NCBI RefSeq assembly: GCF_016583795.1
Contig: NZ_NRRS01000020.1
Coordinates: forward strand, 1-57,266
Length of the DNA: 57,266 bases
Direction of reading: 5' to 3'
Origin: Rhabdochromatium marinum
GTDB lineage: Bacteria > Pseudomonadota > Gammaproteobacteria > Chromatiales > Chromatiaceae
Position numbers and translations under genes: made by a program. Shown piece after piece: positions 6,608 through 14,953 of this stretch; position 1 is the stretch's first letter; each line of letters begins with the position of its first letter. The notes under the pieces are model-generated. The model was given only the letters and a program-made list of their open reading frames with translations, was not told the DNA's origin and made no database searches.

Positions 6608-9097
6608 ATGGAACCCCCACAGCCATCGCGCTGCTTTCACTGCGGTCTGCCAATTCTGCCGACGACTGCTGTGCAGGCGTGCATTAAGGGTACGCCGCGG
6701 GCGTTCTGCTGTCATGGCTGTGAGGCGGTGTGTGCGGCTATTCATGCCGCCGGGCTTGAGGGCTTTTATCAGCGCACGCCGGAGGGGGAGGTGTTTAGTC
6801 CGCCTCCGGAGCTGCCGCGTCAGCTCGACTTTTACGATCTTGATGAGGTGCAGCAGGCGTTTGCCGAGGTGGCGGGGGATGCGCGCGAGGCGCAGCTCGC
6901 TGTCGAGGGCATTCACTGCGCGGCTTGTGTCTGGCTGATTGAAAATGGTCTCTCCAGCCTGCCGGGTGTGCTGGAGGCGCGGGTCAATCTGACCGGTCGG
7001 CGACTGCGGCTGCGCTGGGATCATGCGCGCCTGCCGCTGTCGCGGATTCTGCGCCGCCTCGGCGAGCTGGGCTATGCGGCGGTGCCTTTCGATCCGCGCA
7101 CGGCGGAACTCAGCCTCCAGCGTCGCCATCGCGCCCTGCTGTATCGCCTGGCCTTTGCTGGCTTTGCGGCCATGAATCTGATGTGGATTTCCATCGCTCT
7201 CTATGCCGGGGCCGATCAGGGTGAGTTTCGCACTCTGTTTCACTGGGTAGGGTTCTTGCTGGCCACGCCGACGTTGATCTATTCGGGCGGGCCTTTTTTT
7301 GCCGGTGCTTGGCGTGGATTGCGGCATGGTCATCTGGACATGGACTTGCCGATTGCCATCGGTGCCGGGATCACCTATGGCTTGTCGCTGCTGGTCACCC
7401 TGACCGGGCAGGGCGCGGTCTATTGGGACACCCTGGTTAATTTTCTGTTTGTAATTCTGCTCGGGCGCTATCTGGAGGCGCGCTCGCGGCGCGAGGCGGT
7501 TTCGGCTACTCAGCGCCTGCTCGATCTTCAGCCTAAGGCCGCCACCCGGCTGAGCGCGGATGGCGAGCCCAGTCTGGTGCCAATTCGCGCAGTGCGGGTC
7601 GGTGATCGGCTGCTGGTGCGGCCTGGCGAGGCGGTGCCGGCTGATGGGGTGGTGCAGAACGGCCGCAGTCAACTCGATGAATCCATGTTGACTGGCGAGT
7701 CCGCGCCTGTCCCGCGCGGCCCCGGCCAGAGCGTAGCCGCTGGTACCCTGAATGGCGCTGGTGCTCTGGAGGTGCGGGTCACTGGCGTGTTGCGTGACAC
7801 CCAGCTTGGGCGGATTCTGCATCTGGTTGAGGAAGCCCAAGCCAGCAAGGCGCCCATTCAGTCGCTGGCTGATCGGGTGGTGCCCTGGTTCGTGGGCATC
7901 ACCCTGTTGTTGGCGGTGCTGACCGGCGGGCTCTGGTGGTCGGTGGATGCGACGACGGCGCTGCTGGCTGCAACTTCGGTGTTGATCATCACCTGTCCCT
8001 GTGCCTTTGGGCTGGCGACCCCGATGGCGATTGCGGTGGCCACCGGCAGCGCAGCGCGCCATGGCATCCTGATTAAGCATGGTGCGGTGCTTCAGCAGCT
8101 ATCCACTGCCACCCAGGTAGTGTTCGACAAGACCGGCACCCTGACCCGAGGGCGGCCCACTGTGGTGGCGCTGCTTGATGAAACGGGTCTGTGGCGTGCC
8201 GATGACAAGGACCAGCCACTCAGTGCGGCCTGGCGGCAGCGGCTCGCCTGCATCGCCGCATTGGAGCAGCGCTCCGAGCATCCGCTGGCGCGAGCGCTGA
8301 GCGACTTTGCCCGCCAGCAGGGGGTGGATTTTCTGGCGTTGCCGGTCGATGACTGGCGGATGCAGCCGGGGCAGGGTGTGGCTGCGCGCGTGGCGGATCA
8401 GCAACTGGTGCTGGGGTCAGCGGCCTGGCTGCAAACGGTTGGAGTCTCGCGCCAGGCGCGGCTTGCGCAGACGGCGACCGGAGACTGGCCTGGAGCAACG
8501 GTGCTGCATTTGGCGATGGACGGTCGCGAGGTGGGGCGGCTGCTGCTACGCGATGATCTGCGTGAGGATGCGCGCGCGGCGGTGCATGCACTGGCTGCGG
8601 AAGACATGCGGGTGTCCCTGCTGAGTGGAGACGCCCAAGCGGCTGCGACGGCCATCGCCGCGCGTCTCGGTGGTATCGAAGCCCTGGCCGAGGTGCGCCC
8701 GGAGGGCAAGGCGGCGGTGATCACCGGCTTGCGCGATGCCGGGCAGCGGGTGGTGATGGTCGGTGATGGGGTGAACGATGCCCCGGCTCTGGTCAGCGCC
8801 GATGTCGGCATCGCCCTGGGCAGCGGGACCGATGTCTCCATCGCCAGCGCGGACATTATTCTAACCGGCAATGAACTGCGGCGTGTGCCCCAGGCGCTGG
8901 CACTGGCGCAGCGCACCCTGATGACTATTCGTCAGAACATCGGGCTGTCGATTGGGTACAACCTGATTATGGTTCCCCTGGCCATGGCCGGGCTGATCAC
9001 CCCTCTGGTAGCGGCCATCGCCATGCCACTGAGTTCGCTGGCCGTGATTGGCAATTCAACACGGATTGCCCGAGTGTTTGGGCGTGCTGTCGATTAG
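6608..9097 (+). CDS. ccoI: Copper-translocating P1B-type ATPase of the CcoI/FixI type
   Basis: This inner-membrane ATPase (829 aa) is predicted to move copper for assembly of cbb3-type cytochrome oxidase. The N-terminus carries a cysteine-rich metal-binding region (CFHCG at 9-13, CCHGCEAVC at 34-42) found in the CcoI/FixI branch. A heavy-metal-associated motif GIHCAAC (101-107) follows. The transmembrane copper site CPC is at 463-465, the phosphorylated Asp is D507 in DKTGTLTRG, and GDGVNDAPAL marks the hinge. Its usual partner ccoS is not adjacent but lies at 13552-13740. The gene ends six bases before the convergent zinc-ribbon gene. The 12-bp palindrome TTGAATCTTCAA lies about 25 bases upstream; no strong Shine-Dalgarno is seen. 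Confidence 0.9.
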   Translation: MEPPQPSRCFHCGLPILPTTAVQACIKGTPRAFCCHGCEAVCAAIHAAGLEGFYQRTPEGEVFSPPPELPRQLDFYDLDEVQQAFAEVAGDAREAQLAVEGIHCAACVWLIENGLSSLPGVLEARVNLTGRRLRLRWDHARLPLSRILRRLGELGYAAVPFDPRTAELSLQRRHRALLYRLAFAGFAAMNLMWISIALYAGADQGEFRTLFHWVGFLLATPTLIYSGGPFFAGAWRGLRHGHLDMDLPIAIGAGITYGLSLLVTLTGQGAVYWDTLVNFLFVILLGRYLEARSRREAVSATQRLLDLQPKAATRLSADGEPSLVPIRAVRVGDRLLVRPGEAVPADGVVQNGRSQLDESMLTGESAPVPRGPGQSVAAGTLNGAGALEVRVTGVLRDTQLGRILHLVEEAQASKAPIQSLADRVVPWFVGITLLLAVLTGGLWWSVDATTALLAATSVLIITCPCAFGLATPMAIAVATGSAARHGILIKHGAVLQQLSTATQVVFDKTGTLTRGRPTVVALLDETGLWRADDKDQPLSAAWRQRLACIAALEQRSEHPLARALSDFARQQGVDFLALPVDDWRMQPGQGVAARVADQQLVLGSAAWLQTVGVSRQARLAQTATGDWPGATVLHLAMDGREVGRLLLRDDLREDARAAVHALAAEDMRVSLLSGDAQAAATAIAARLGGIEALAEVRPEGKAAVITGLRDAGQRVVMVGDGVNDAPALVSADVGIALGSGTDVSIASADIILTGNELRRVPQALALAQRTLMTIRQNIGLSIGYNLIMVPLAMAGLITPLVAAIAMPLSSLAVIGNSTRIARVFGRAVD

Positions 9098-9102
9098 GCG
9101 GC

Positions 9103-10155
9103 TTAATTCCGTCGCTCAATGGACGCGCAGACAATGCCCTTGTCCATCACTCGCCGCTGCGCGCGAAGGCGATCCCCCTGGTGCAGCTGCCGCCACAGCG
9201 GCTCTTTGATCGGGCAGCGTTCGCGCCGTCCCTGTTGATCGGTGAAGGTGACTGAATACTCGGACAGACGCCGACCGGGACGCTCACAGCCCAGACACTG
9301 GCCTTCGCGCAGCCCGGAGACGATAGGCCAGTGCGGCTGACGATCCTGGCCCTGGGCGACCAGTGAGCGGGCATACCGCCAGCGATCCACAGTGAAGCGG
9401 CATTTATCGTCATACACCGGTTCCTTGCGGTAATTGGTGGTGCATGAGCGGCTTTCGCGATAGGTGCCATCACCCTGATCGATGCGCCGGGTGCGGCAGG
9501 TTTCGCCATCGGGGATTTTTCGATACGAACGCACCTCGCGCGCGTGATCCACCCGATAGGCATCGGCAGGTATGCTGTCACACCAGGCGCTGTCACGCAC
9601 GCTTTGATAGCGCTCGATCTGAATTTCCTTCTTCCAGCCAGTGGTCTCGACGCTGGCCTGGATCTCGACCCGCCAGAAGAAAAAGATCAGCCCGATCACC
9701 ACAAGCAGCGCCAGGACGCCCAGACCGGCCCACAGCCAGGGGGAGCGGCGTTGAGGCTGGGCGGAGGATGAAGGGGCTGACGGTACCGATCCTGGCTGGG
9801 ACTGTTGGCGCACCGGGGCACTGGCAGCAAAGGTTTCACCCGCGTTGCGGCTTTCGCGAGCGGCGCGTTGCACCTCAGCGGCTTCGGATAGGGGCGCGCC
9901 GCATTGCTGGCAAAAGCCTGACGCCGCCGCATTAGGCGTAGCGCAGGCTGGGCAAAGGCGGTCGGCGCCGGTGTAGACATGATCGCGCACCGCGACCTTT
10001 TGCGCGTCGGAGGGGAAATAGCGTTGTTCGGCCTGCTGGGGCGAGCCGCAATTGGGGCAAAACCGATGCGACAGGCCCAGTAAGCCCGAGGTGCCGCAAT
10101 AGGCGCAGTCCCACAGCATTTCATAGGTATCGCCATCGCGGTCTGGCTTGGACAT
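9103..10155 (-). CDS. Double zinc-ribbon, single-pass membrane protein
   Basis: The 350-aa product has two N-terminal zinc ribbons: CAYCG with CPNCG (about 18-37) and CPAC with CQQCG (about 68-90). A Ser/Pro/Gln-rich linker leads to one transmembrane helix (LGVLALLVVIGLIFFFW, about 145-162). The C-terminal half has many Cys, Arg and Tyr residues and probably lies outside the cytoplasm. No enzymatic motif is evident. It lies 38 bases downstream of the SPFH-GYF gene in the same direction and probably shares its transcript. The ribbons may act as an adaptor for the SPFH protein, which is inference. Confidence 0.72.
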   Translation of the reverse strand: MSKPDRDGDTYEMLWDCAYCGTSGLLGLSHRFCPNCGSPQQAEQRYFPSDAQKVAVRDHVYTGADRLCPACATPNAAASGFCQQCGAPLSEAAEVQRAARESRNAGETFAASAPVRQQSQPGSVPSAPSSSAQPQRRSPWLWAGLGVLALLVVIGLIFFFWRVEIQASVETTGWKKEIQIERYQSVRDSAWCDSIPADAYRVDHAREVRSYRKIPDGETCRTRRIDQGDGTYRESRSCTTNYRKEPVYDDKCRFTVDRWRYARSLVAQGQDRQPHWPIVSGLREGQCLGCERPGRRLSEYSVTFTDQQGRRERCPIKEPLWRQLHQGDRLRAQRRVMDKGIVCASIERRN

Positions 10156-10193
10156 GATCCGGTCTCCGAGCGCGGCTGGAAAAAACGGTGGTA

Positions 10194-11360
10194 TCAGGCC
10201 GGAGGCGGCGGTGGCGGCACCTGCGCGAACAAGGGTCGCAAATCATTTTGATCGCCGGCGCGCGCCCAGCCAGCCATGCCGTTTGTCCATACCATAATGT
10301 CAGGGGTCAAATGCCCTTGAGCGACCATCTGGCGCAATTGTTCCAGGTTAAAGGGCCCCTGAGTTTGACCATTCCGGGCCAGATGGTAACTGGGCGTCGC
10401 CGGCGGTGGTGGTGGCGGTGGCGGTGCCATGCCACCCGGAGTCGGAGCTGGAACCGGCGCTGGCGTGCTGGGACTGGGTTGAAAGACCTGATTGACCCGC
10501 TCGGCCATCGCCAGCCCAGATCCCAAGGCGAAGCCCTGACCGCCACCACCGGGTTGACTGCCGGCCTGGCCGATGGCTTCGGCGGTTTGATATTTAAGAT
10601 ATTGATCGAGATTGCCCAACGCGCCCATGCTGGAGCGGCGATCCAGCGCCTCGGTGACCTGCTCGGGCAGGGAAATATTGCCAATGCGAAAGCCGGTTAG
10701 CTCCAAGCCATAGTTGGCAAACTCGGGCGCCAGGTGCGTGGTGAGAAAATCGCCGAATTCATTGTAATTGGCGGCCAAATCGAGGGCGGGGATGCGGCTT
10801 TCACCCAAGGCATCGGTAAAGCGGGTGATGATCAGGTTGCGCAATTCTCCGGCAATTTCATCCGTGGTAAAGTGCCCGTCGGTGCCCACCACCTGGCGCA
10901 AAAACTGCTGCGGTTCGCCAATGCGAAAGGCATAGGAACCAAAGGCGCGCAAGCGCACCATGCCAAAGTCGGCATCGCGCAGCATAATGGGATTGGGCGT
11001 GCCCCATTTCTGGTCGGCAAAGATGCGGGTGCTTACAAAGAGCACATCGGCCTTGAAGGGGCTTTCAAAGCCGTACTTCCAGCCCTGCAGACGACCGAGG
11101 ATGGGCAGGTTGCGGGTTTCCAGGGTATGGGTGCCGGGGCCAAAGCTATCAGCGAACTCCAGCGCCTCGGTATCAAAATGCGCCTTGAGTGCGCCCTCAT
11201 TGAGAAAGAGCACCTGTTGGCCCTCGCGCACGATGAGTTTTGCGCCCTGCTTGATGGCATGATCCTCACGTTCGAACCGATAGAGCAGGGTATCGTTCGA
11301 GTCGTCGGTCCATTCAATGATGTCAATAAATTCGTTGGCCAAAAAATCGAACAAGCCCAT
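10194..11360 (-). CDS. SPFH-domain protein with C-terminal GYF-like domain
   Basis: The 388-aa product resembles SPFH (stomatin/flotillin-like) proteins once annotated as virion-core-protein-like. The N-terminal 250 residues contain the SPFH region (FKADVLFVSTRIFADQKWG; LELTGFRIGNISLPEQV). A Gly/Gln-rich stretch and a run of eight prolines lead to a GYF_2-type domain (YHLARNGQTQGPFNLEQL, about 330-375) ending in another proline run. Such GYF domains bind proline-rich peptides, so self-association or tethering is plausible. It is divergent from the DUF2170-pspA pair; SPFH proteins often accompany PspA in envelope-stress loci. It has no transmembrane helix, so membrane association would be peripheral. 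Confidence 0.82.
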   Translation of the reverse strand: MGLFDFLANEFIDIIEWTDDSNDTLLYRFEREDHAIKQGAKLIVREGQQVLFLNEGALKAHFDTEALEFADSFGPGTHTLETRNLPILGRLQGWKYGFESPFKADVLFVSTRIFADQKWGTPNPIMLRDADFGMVRLRAFGSYAFRIGEPQQFLRQVVGTDGHFTTDEIAGELRNLIITRFTDALGESRIPALDLAANYNEFGDFLTTHLAPEFANYGLELTGFRIGNISLPEQVTEALDRRSSMGALGNLDQYLKYQTAEAIGQAGSQPGGGGQGFALGSGLAMAERVNQVFQPSPSTPAPVPAPTPGGMAPPPPPPPPATPSYHLARNGQTQGPFNLEQLRQMVAQGHLTPDIMVWTNGMAGWARAGDQNDLRPLFAQVPPPPPPA

Positions 11361-11447
11361 GCCTGATGCCCCCTGTTGAAGCGATGGTCGCTGAAAATGC
11401 CGGCGCCTGAGCGCACGTTAATTGACCGGCCTAGGCTTGGCAAGTGA

Positions 11448-11464
11448 GACCCGACGCTCGGGTC
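11448..11464. repeat. Perfect 7-bp inverted repeat between divergent stress genes
   Basis: GACCCGA (11448-11454) and TCGGGTC (11458-11464) are separated by CGC, in the 153-bp gap between the SPFH and DUF2170 genes. A T run occurs 17 bases later on the plus strand, too far for a standard terminator. It could be a shared operator or an RNA leader hairpin. Confidence 0.4.
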
Positions 11465-11513
11465 GCGGCCGCCAACTCTGTTTTTTTCCATCCACTTGAT
11501 TGAAGGAACCACC

Positions 11514-11936
11514 ATGAGTCAGCGTCTTAATCAATTGTACGAGGCGATCCAGGGTCAAACGACCGCCGATGGCCTGACCCTGAGGGCGGAAATGCACTCC
11601 GAAGGTGCCGAAGGCTTGCGTCTGTGGGTGCAGGATCGCGAGGAATTGCCGATTCTGCTCACCCTGGATGATGAGCAAATTCTGGTCTCAACGGTGCTAT
11701 GGCGCGAGGCCGACATTCAACCCGAGCGCCGCACCGAACTGCTTGATGTGCTCTTGACCCTGAATTTATCCATGCCTCTATCATCCTTCGGCAAACTCGG
11801 CGATCAATATCTGCTGTTCGGCGCGCTCTCGGTACGCGCAACGGATGCGGAGATCCTAGAGGACATTACCGCGCTCAGTGATAACACCCTGAGCGCACTG
11901 GATCTGGCGGCTGATTATTTATATCCATCACGATAA
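11514..11936 (+). CDS. DUF2170 (YjfI-like) protein
   Basis: The 140-aa acidic soluble protein matches the DUF2170 family by its conserved run LPILLTLDDEQILVSTVLW and by its place immediately before a pspA-like gene, as with yjfI-yjfJ in E. coli. Its molecular function is unknown; association with PspA-type envelope-stress modules is established from gene neighbourhoods. ATG 11514 is preferred over ATG 11496 because AAGGA lies at a good distance. It is followed by the PspA gene after 15 bases that contain AAGGGGA. Confidence 0.78.
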   Translation: MSQRLNQLYEAIQGQTTADGLTLRAEMHSEGAEGLRLWVQDREELPILLTLDDEQILVSTVLWREADIQPERRTELLDVLLTLNLSMPLSSFGKLGDQYLLFGALSVRATDAEILEDITALSDNTLSALDLAADYLYPSR

Positions 11937-11951
11937 CAAGGGGACACATCC

Positions 11952-12653
11952 ATGGCATTTTGGTCCAAGTTAGTCACCGCCGTGCGCGGTGCTGTAAACG
12001 AAGCGGGTGAAGCCGCTGTCGATAGCCAGGCCTTTCGCATTCTCGATCAGGAAATCCGTGATGCCGAGGAAGCGCTGGGGCTGGCCAAGCAAGATTTGGC
12101 CGCCGTTATGGCAGAGCACATGGGCGTCGAACGGCGCGTGCAAGCCCTGCAGGAGTCCATCACTCAGCACGAAGGCTACGCCATGCAGGCGCTCGACAAG
12201 GGGGAGGATCTCCTGGCTGGCGAAATCGCAGGGAAGATCGCTGAATTTGAACAGGAACTCGCCGCACAAAGCGCCATCATGGACGGGTTTACCGAGAATA
12301 TCCGCCAGCTCAAGCACTCCATCCGTCAGACCGAGCGCAACATCAAGGCAATGCGACGCGAGGTTCACATGATCAAAGCCACCGAGGCGGTGCAAAACGC
12401 CAACGATGCCATTACCACCCGTCATGCCGGAGCGACCAGCGCCGCCACTTCCGCCAGTGAAACGCTCGCGCGCATCAAAAGCCGCCAACAACAGCGCGCC
12501 GATCGCGCCGCTGCCGCGCGCACCCTGCATCAGGAAGAGCAGGGCGCCGATCTGCACGCCAAGCTCCAAGCGGCCGGTATTACCCCAAGCGGTACAAGCT
12601 CCGCCCATGACATTCTGGCGCGGCTGAAGCAGCGGGGGGCGGCGAAAACCTAA
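11952..12653 (+). CDS. PspA/IM30 family protein (YjfJ-like)
   Basis: The 233-aa product has the PspA/IM30 architecture: an amphipathic N-terminus followed by long coiled-coil helices (about 25-160) rich in Glu, Gln, Lys and Arg, and an Ala-rich C-terminal part. PspA proteins oligomerise on the cytoplasmic membrane face and preserve membrane integrity under stress. The start at 11952 has AAGGGGA just upstream and is probably translationally linked to the DUF2170 gene. Its last four bases overlap the end of the convergent beta-lactamase gene. Together with the divergent SPFH and zinc-ribbon genes it forms a membrane-stress module. Confidence 0.85.
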   Translation: MAFWSKLVTAVRGAVNEAGEAAVDSQAFRILDQEIRDAEEALGLAKQDLAAVMAEHMGVERRVQALQESITQHEGYAMQALDKGEDLLAGEIAGKIAEFEQELAAQSAIMDGFTENIRQLKHSIRQTERNIKAMRREVHMIKATEAVQNANDAITTRHAGATSAATSASETLARIKSRQQQRADRAAAARTLHQEEQGADLHAKLQAAGITPSGTSSAHDILARLKQRGAAKT

Positions 12654-13471
12654 GGTGGGATAACATCTGCCGGCGTCTGCGTGGCTGGCAGCAACCCCTT
12701 GGCATGCAGTGCCTCCAAAACCAGCTGTTGTCGCAAGGGCAGGTCTTGTGCGTCGCGCGTATCGAGATTGAGCGCGAAGACCCAGGTCTCGTCGGGCCGT
12801 TGCAGATAACCGATGTACCAGCCAACCCCCGGCGTGCGCCGGGTCGACCAGCCGGTTTTGGCATACAGCCGGGCGCCCGGAGCCTCACTGGAGCGCATCA
12901 CAGCCTCAAGCGCGTCGTAGGTGGACGGCTGGAAAGGAAGGCGGCGCGTTACCAGCTGTTTCAGGAAGGCCACTTGCCCGGCAGCGCTGATGGTCAGCGC
13001 GCCGTCCAACCAGAAGGTATCGACCGCGAAGGGCACGTGCAGCTGTCCGTAGCCGATCTGCTGGATGATGTCACGGTAAGTCTGGGTGCCAATACGCCGC
13101 GCCAGCTGCTGGTAGCACCAAACACAACTGACCTGAAAGGCACTGCGCAGGGTTTGATCCTGATTCCAGGCGGGGATGGCATATTCAGTGCCATCCCAGG
13201 GAATGGGCGCCTCGGGATCGGCGATTACGCCGTTCTCGACGGCGATCAAGGTGTTCAGCACCTTAAAGGTCGAGGCCGCAATGAAGGGCTGGGTTGCACG
13301 CCCCTGGTTGTGCACCATGCGCTCGCCACTGGTGACGGCTTCGATAATCAGGGTGCCCTCGACACCGGCTTGGGCAAACAGCTCTGCAATCCTGCTATCC
13401 TCCGCAGCGACAGCGTTGGAAGCGGCAGACAGGATGGCACAGAACAGGATGCTAAACAGGGGCAGGCGCAT
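12650..13471 (-). CDS. Class D (OXA-type) beta-lactamase
   Basis: The 273-aa product has a signal peptide (residues 1-23, ending AVAA) and the class D serine beta-lactamase motifs: STFK at 67-70 (nucleophile S67 and carboxylation lysine K70), SCV at 115-117, FWLDG at 153-157 and KTGW at 205-208. It would act in the periplasm on beta-lactams. The usual YGN motif reads YGQ (141-143). Length is normal for the class. It sits alone between pspA and ccoS with no integron or transposon signature, so it is probably an intrinsic chromosomal gene. Confidence 0.88.
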   Translation of the reverse strand: MRLPLFSILFCAILSAASNAVAAEDSRIAELFAQAGVEGTLIIEAVTSGERMVHNQGRATQPFIAASTFKVLNTLIAVENGVIADPEAPIPWDGTEYAIPAWNQDQTLRSAFQVSCVWCYQQLARRIGTQTYRDIIQQIGYGQLHVPFAVDTFWLDGALTISAAGQVAFLKQLVTRRLPFQPSTYDALEAVMRSSEAPGARLYAKTGWSTRRTPGVGWYIGYLQRPDETWVFALNLDTRDAQDLPLRQQLVLEALHAKGLLPATQTPADVIPP

Positions 13472-13551
13472 GGTCAGCGGTGGGTCTGGCTGGGGTTGGA
13501 GGCAGGCAGCGGCTGGCAGTAAGGGGTGAGGCTTAGAATGCAGGAGCGCAG

Positions 13552-13740
13552 ATGGAAGTTATTTATGGTCTGATTCCCGGGATGCTGTTGCTCGGCCTGG
13601 CCGCAGTCGCTGTGCTGTTCTGGGCGGCGCGCAGCGGACAGTTCGACGATCTCGAAGGCGACGGGCAGCGCATCCTGATGGATGATGACATCAAGCCCGC
13701 CGATCCGCGCCGCTTTCCAGACGCCGATGCTGAAGATTGA
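13552..13740 (+). CDS. ccoS: Cytochrome cbb3 oxidase maturation protein CcoS
   Basis: This 62-aa protein has one N-terminal transmembrane helix (IPGMLLLGLAAVAVLFWA, about 8-25) followed by the CcoS hallmark GQFDDLEGDGQRIL. CcoS is needed to insert cofactors into cbb3-type oxidase. In most genomes it directly follows ccoI; here about 4.45 kb separates them. The start codon is preceded by GGAGCGCAG. Confidence 0.88.
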   Translation: MEVIYGLIPGMLLLGLAAVAVLFWAARSGQFDDLEGDGQRILMDDDIKPADPRRFPDADAED

Positions 13741-13771
13741 GCGATCTCTTGGTCGCCCCAGGTCGCTTTGG

Positions 13772-14236
13772 CTACAGTGACTGGACCAGCTCCAGTATGC
13801 GCTGGGCGTGCCCCTTGGGCTTGACATCGTAGAGGGCGTGGCGGATACGCCCACCTTGCTCGATGATGAAAGTCGAGCGTTGAATACCTACCCGACTGAC
13901 GCCGTTGACGACCTTCTCGCGCAAGACATCATAGGCTGCACAGACTTCGCCCTCGGTATCCGCAAGCAGCAGCAGGGTAAGCCCATATTTGTCGCGAAAA
14001 GCCCCGTGGCTGGCGCAGTTGTCGCGGCTGATGCCAGCCAGATCGGCGCCGGCGGCCTCAAACTCAGGATGCAGGTCAGTGAACTCCAAGGCTTCCATGG
14101 TGCAGCCTGGGGTGTCGTCCTTGGGATAGAAGCACAGAACAAGATGTCGGTTGGCCCAGAGTTTGGTGCTGTCCACGACATCCATGTCGGCGTCGGGCAG
14201 AGAGAATTCAGGGGCGGTGTCGCCAGTTTGCAACAT
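13772..14236 (-). CDS. bcp: BCP-type peroxiredoxin lacking the usual resolving cysteine
   Basis: The 154-aa thioredoxin-fold peroxidase reduces peroxides in the cytoplasm. The peroxidatic Cys45 lies in DTPGCTMEAL. In E. coli Bcp the resolving Cys is at position 50; here that position is Leu, so resolution must use another cysteine (one in RDNCASHG, one in EVCAAY) or an external thiol. ATG 14236 is chosen because family homology begins there and GGAG precedes it; an upstream extension to 14455 is Pro/Arg-rich and not conserved-looking. Confidence 0.85.
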   Translation of the reverse strand: MLQTGDTAPEFSLPDADMDVVDSTKLWANRHLVLCFYPKDDTPGCTMEALEFTDLHPEFEAAGADLAGISRDNCASHGAFRDKYGLTLLLLADTEGEVCAAYDVLREKVVNGVSRVGIQRSTFIIEQGGRIRHALYDVKPKGHAQRILELVQSL

Positions 14237-14659
14237 GAGTTGGAAGGCTCCGATGGCAAGTGAGTTGTTGCGGTTCCCATAGTTGCGGAATGTAGGGGGC
14301 CTTGGGTTGCGCGTCAACTGTCTTGCGCCGACGGGTGCGGTATTGCGCAGGGGCGGCAGGGGTTTGGCATGAGGGTGGGCAGTCCATCGTGGCGGATCCG
14401 CTGCGGTGGGCTTTTTTATATTCGTGTTGCAAACAACGAATCGACGGTTACGCAATCAGGGCCGGCGGCAGTCAATTGTCAATTGCGAATAATCAATACG
14501 AAAGAACTGTGATCTTGTTCTGGCAGCTCGGTTACAATTTGTTACAATATTAGTATATAAGGAAATAACAGAGTAGCCTTTTTCGCGGATAATCAACTGC
14601 ATCCGCTGAAGGTGCCCTGAGTTTAGCCAGGGTTTGACGAACATTCCGGAGGACTATAG
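14237..14659. other. Non-coding gap with repeats and a possible promoter
   Basis: This 423-bp gap separates bcp from the 38-aa gene. The right half is unusually AT-rich. It contains GTTACAAT twice with a 10-base period (14531-14538, 14541-14548). A weak plus-strand promoter can be drawn as TTACAA (14532-14537) and TATATA (14554-14559) with 16 bases between. No other gene-like reading frame was seen. Confidence 0.35.
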
Positions 14660-14776
14660 ATGATTTTCGATGCATTGACTATCGGCGGACTCTTGGTTGC
14701 GATTGTATCCGGCGGGTTCCTCGTCGGCGTTGTCAGTCATAACGGAGCCAAAACCCGGGATAGCCGCCGTAGCTAA
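14660..14776 (+). CDS. 38-aa single-pass membrane peptide
   Basis: An ATG preceded by GGAGGA opens a 38-codon frame. The product has one hydrophobic helix (IGGLLVAIVSGGFLVGVV, residues 8-25) with glycines and a basic tail ending in RRS. It resembles small bioenergetic or assembly peptides in size and layout, but I do not recognise the family. A strong Shine-Dalgarno, a plausible AT-rich promoter upstream and a canonical terminator downstream (14832) together support a real monocistronic gene. Confidence 0.6.
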   Translation: MIFDALTIGGLLVAIVSGGFLVGVVSHNGAKTRDSRRS

Positions 14777-14831
14777 GCGGCCGGATCCCAACAGTGTCTG
14801 ATGGTTTTCTTATCGGGTAGCAAGCCTATTT

Positions 14832-14873
14832 GCCGTTTCAGTGGTCGCTACGACCGCTGCAACGGCTTTTTTT
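14832..14873 (+). terminator. Strong intrinsic terminator after the 38-aa gene
   Basis: A long stem pairs GCCGTT (14832-14837) with AACGGC (14861-14866), and inside it CAG/CTG and GGTCG/CGACC around a CTA loop. Seven T residues follow (14867-14873). This is the clearest rho-independent terminator in the window. Confidence 0.85.
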
Positions 14874-14953
14874 GTGCCCGCGCTGCACAATGAGACTTAA
14901 ACGGTGCCAGGCTGAGTGCTGGCCGGAAAGACTGCGCTTGATATAAGGTTTTT

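Noticed and set aside
6599-8080. Long open frame antisense to ccoI (493 codons)
   Set aside because: Arg/Gln/His-rich translation without any domain; it mirrors the strongly coding ccoI frame in GC-rich DNA.
12704-13522. Long frame antisense to the class D beta-lactamase gene
   Set aside because: The opposite strand has a complete signal peptide and all OXA motifs; this frame has none.
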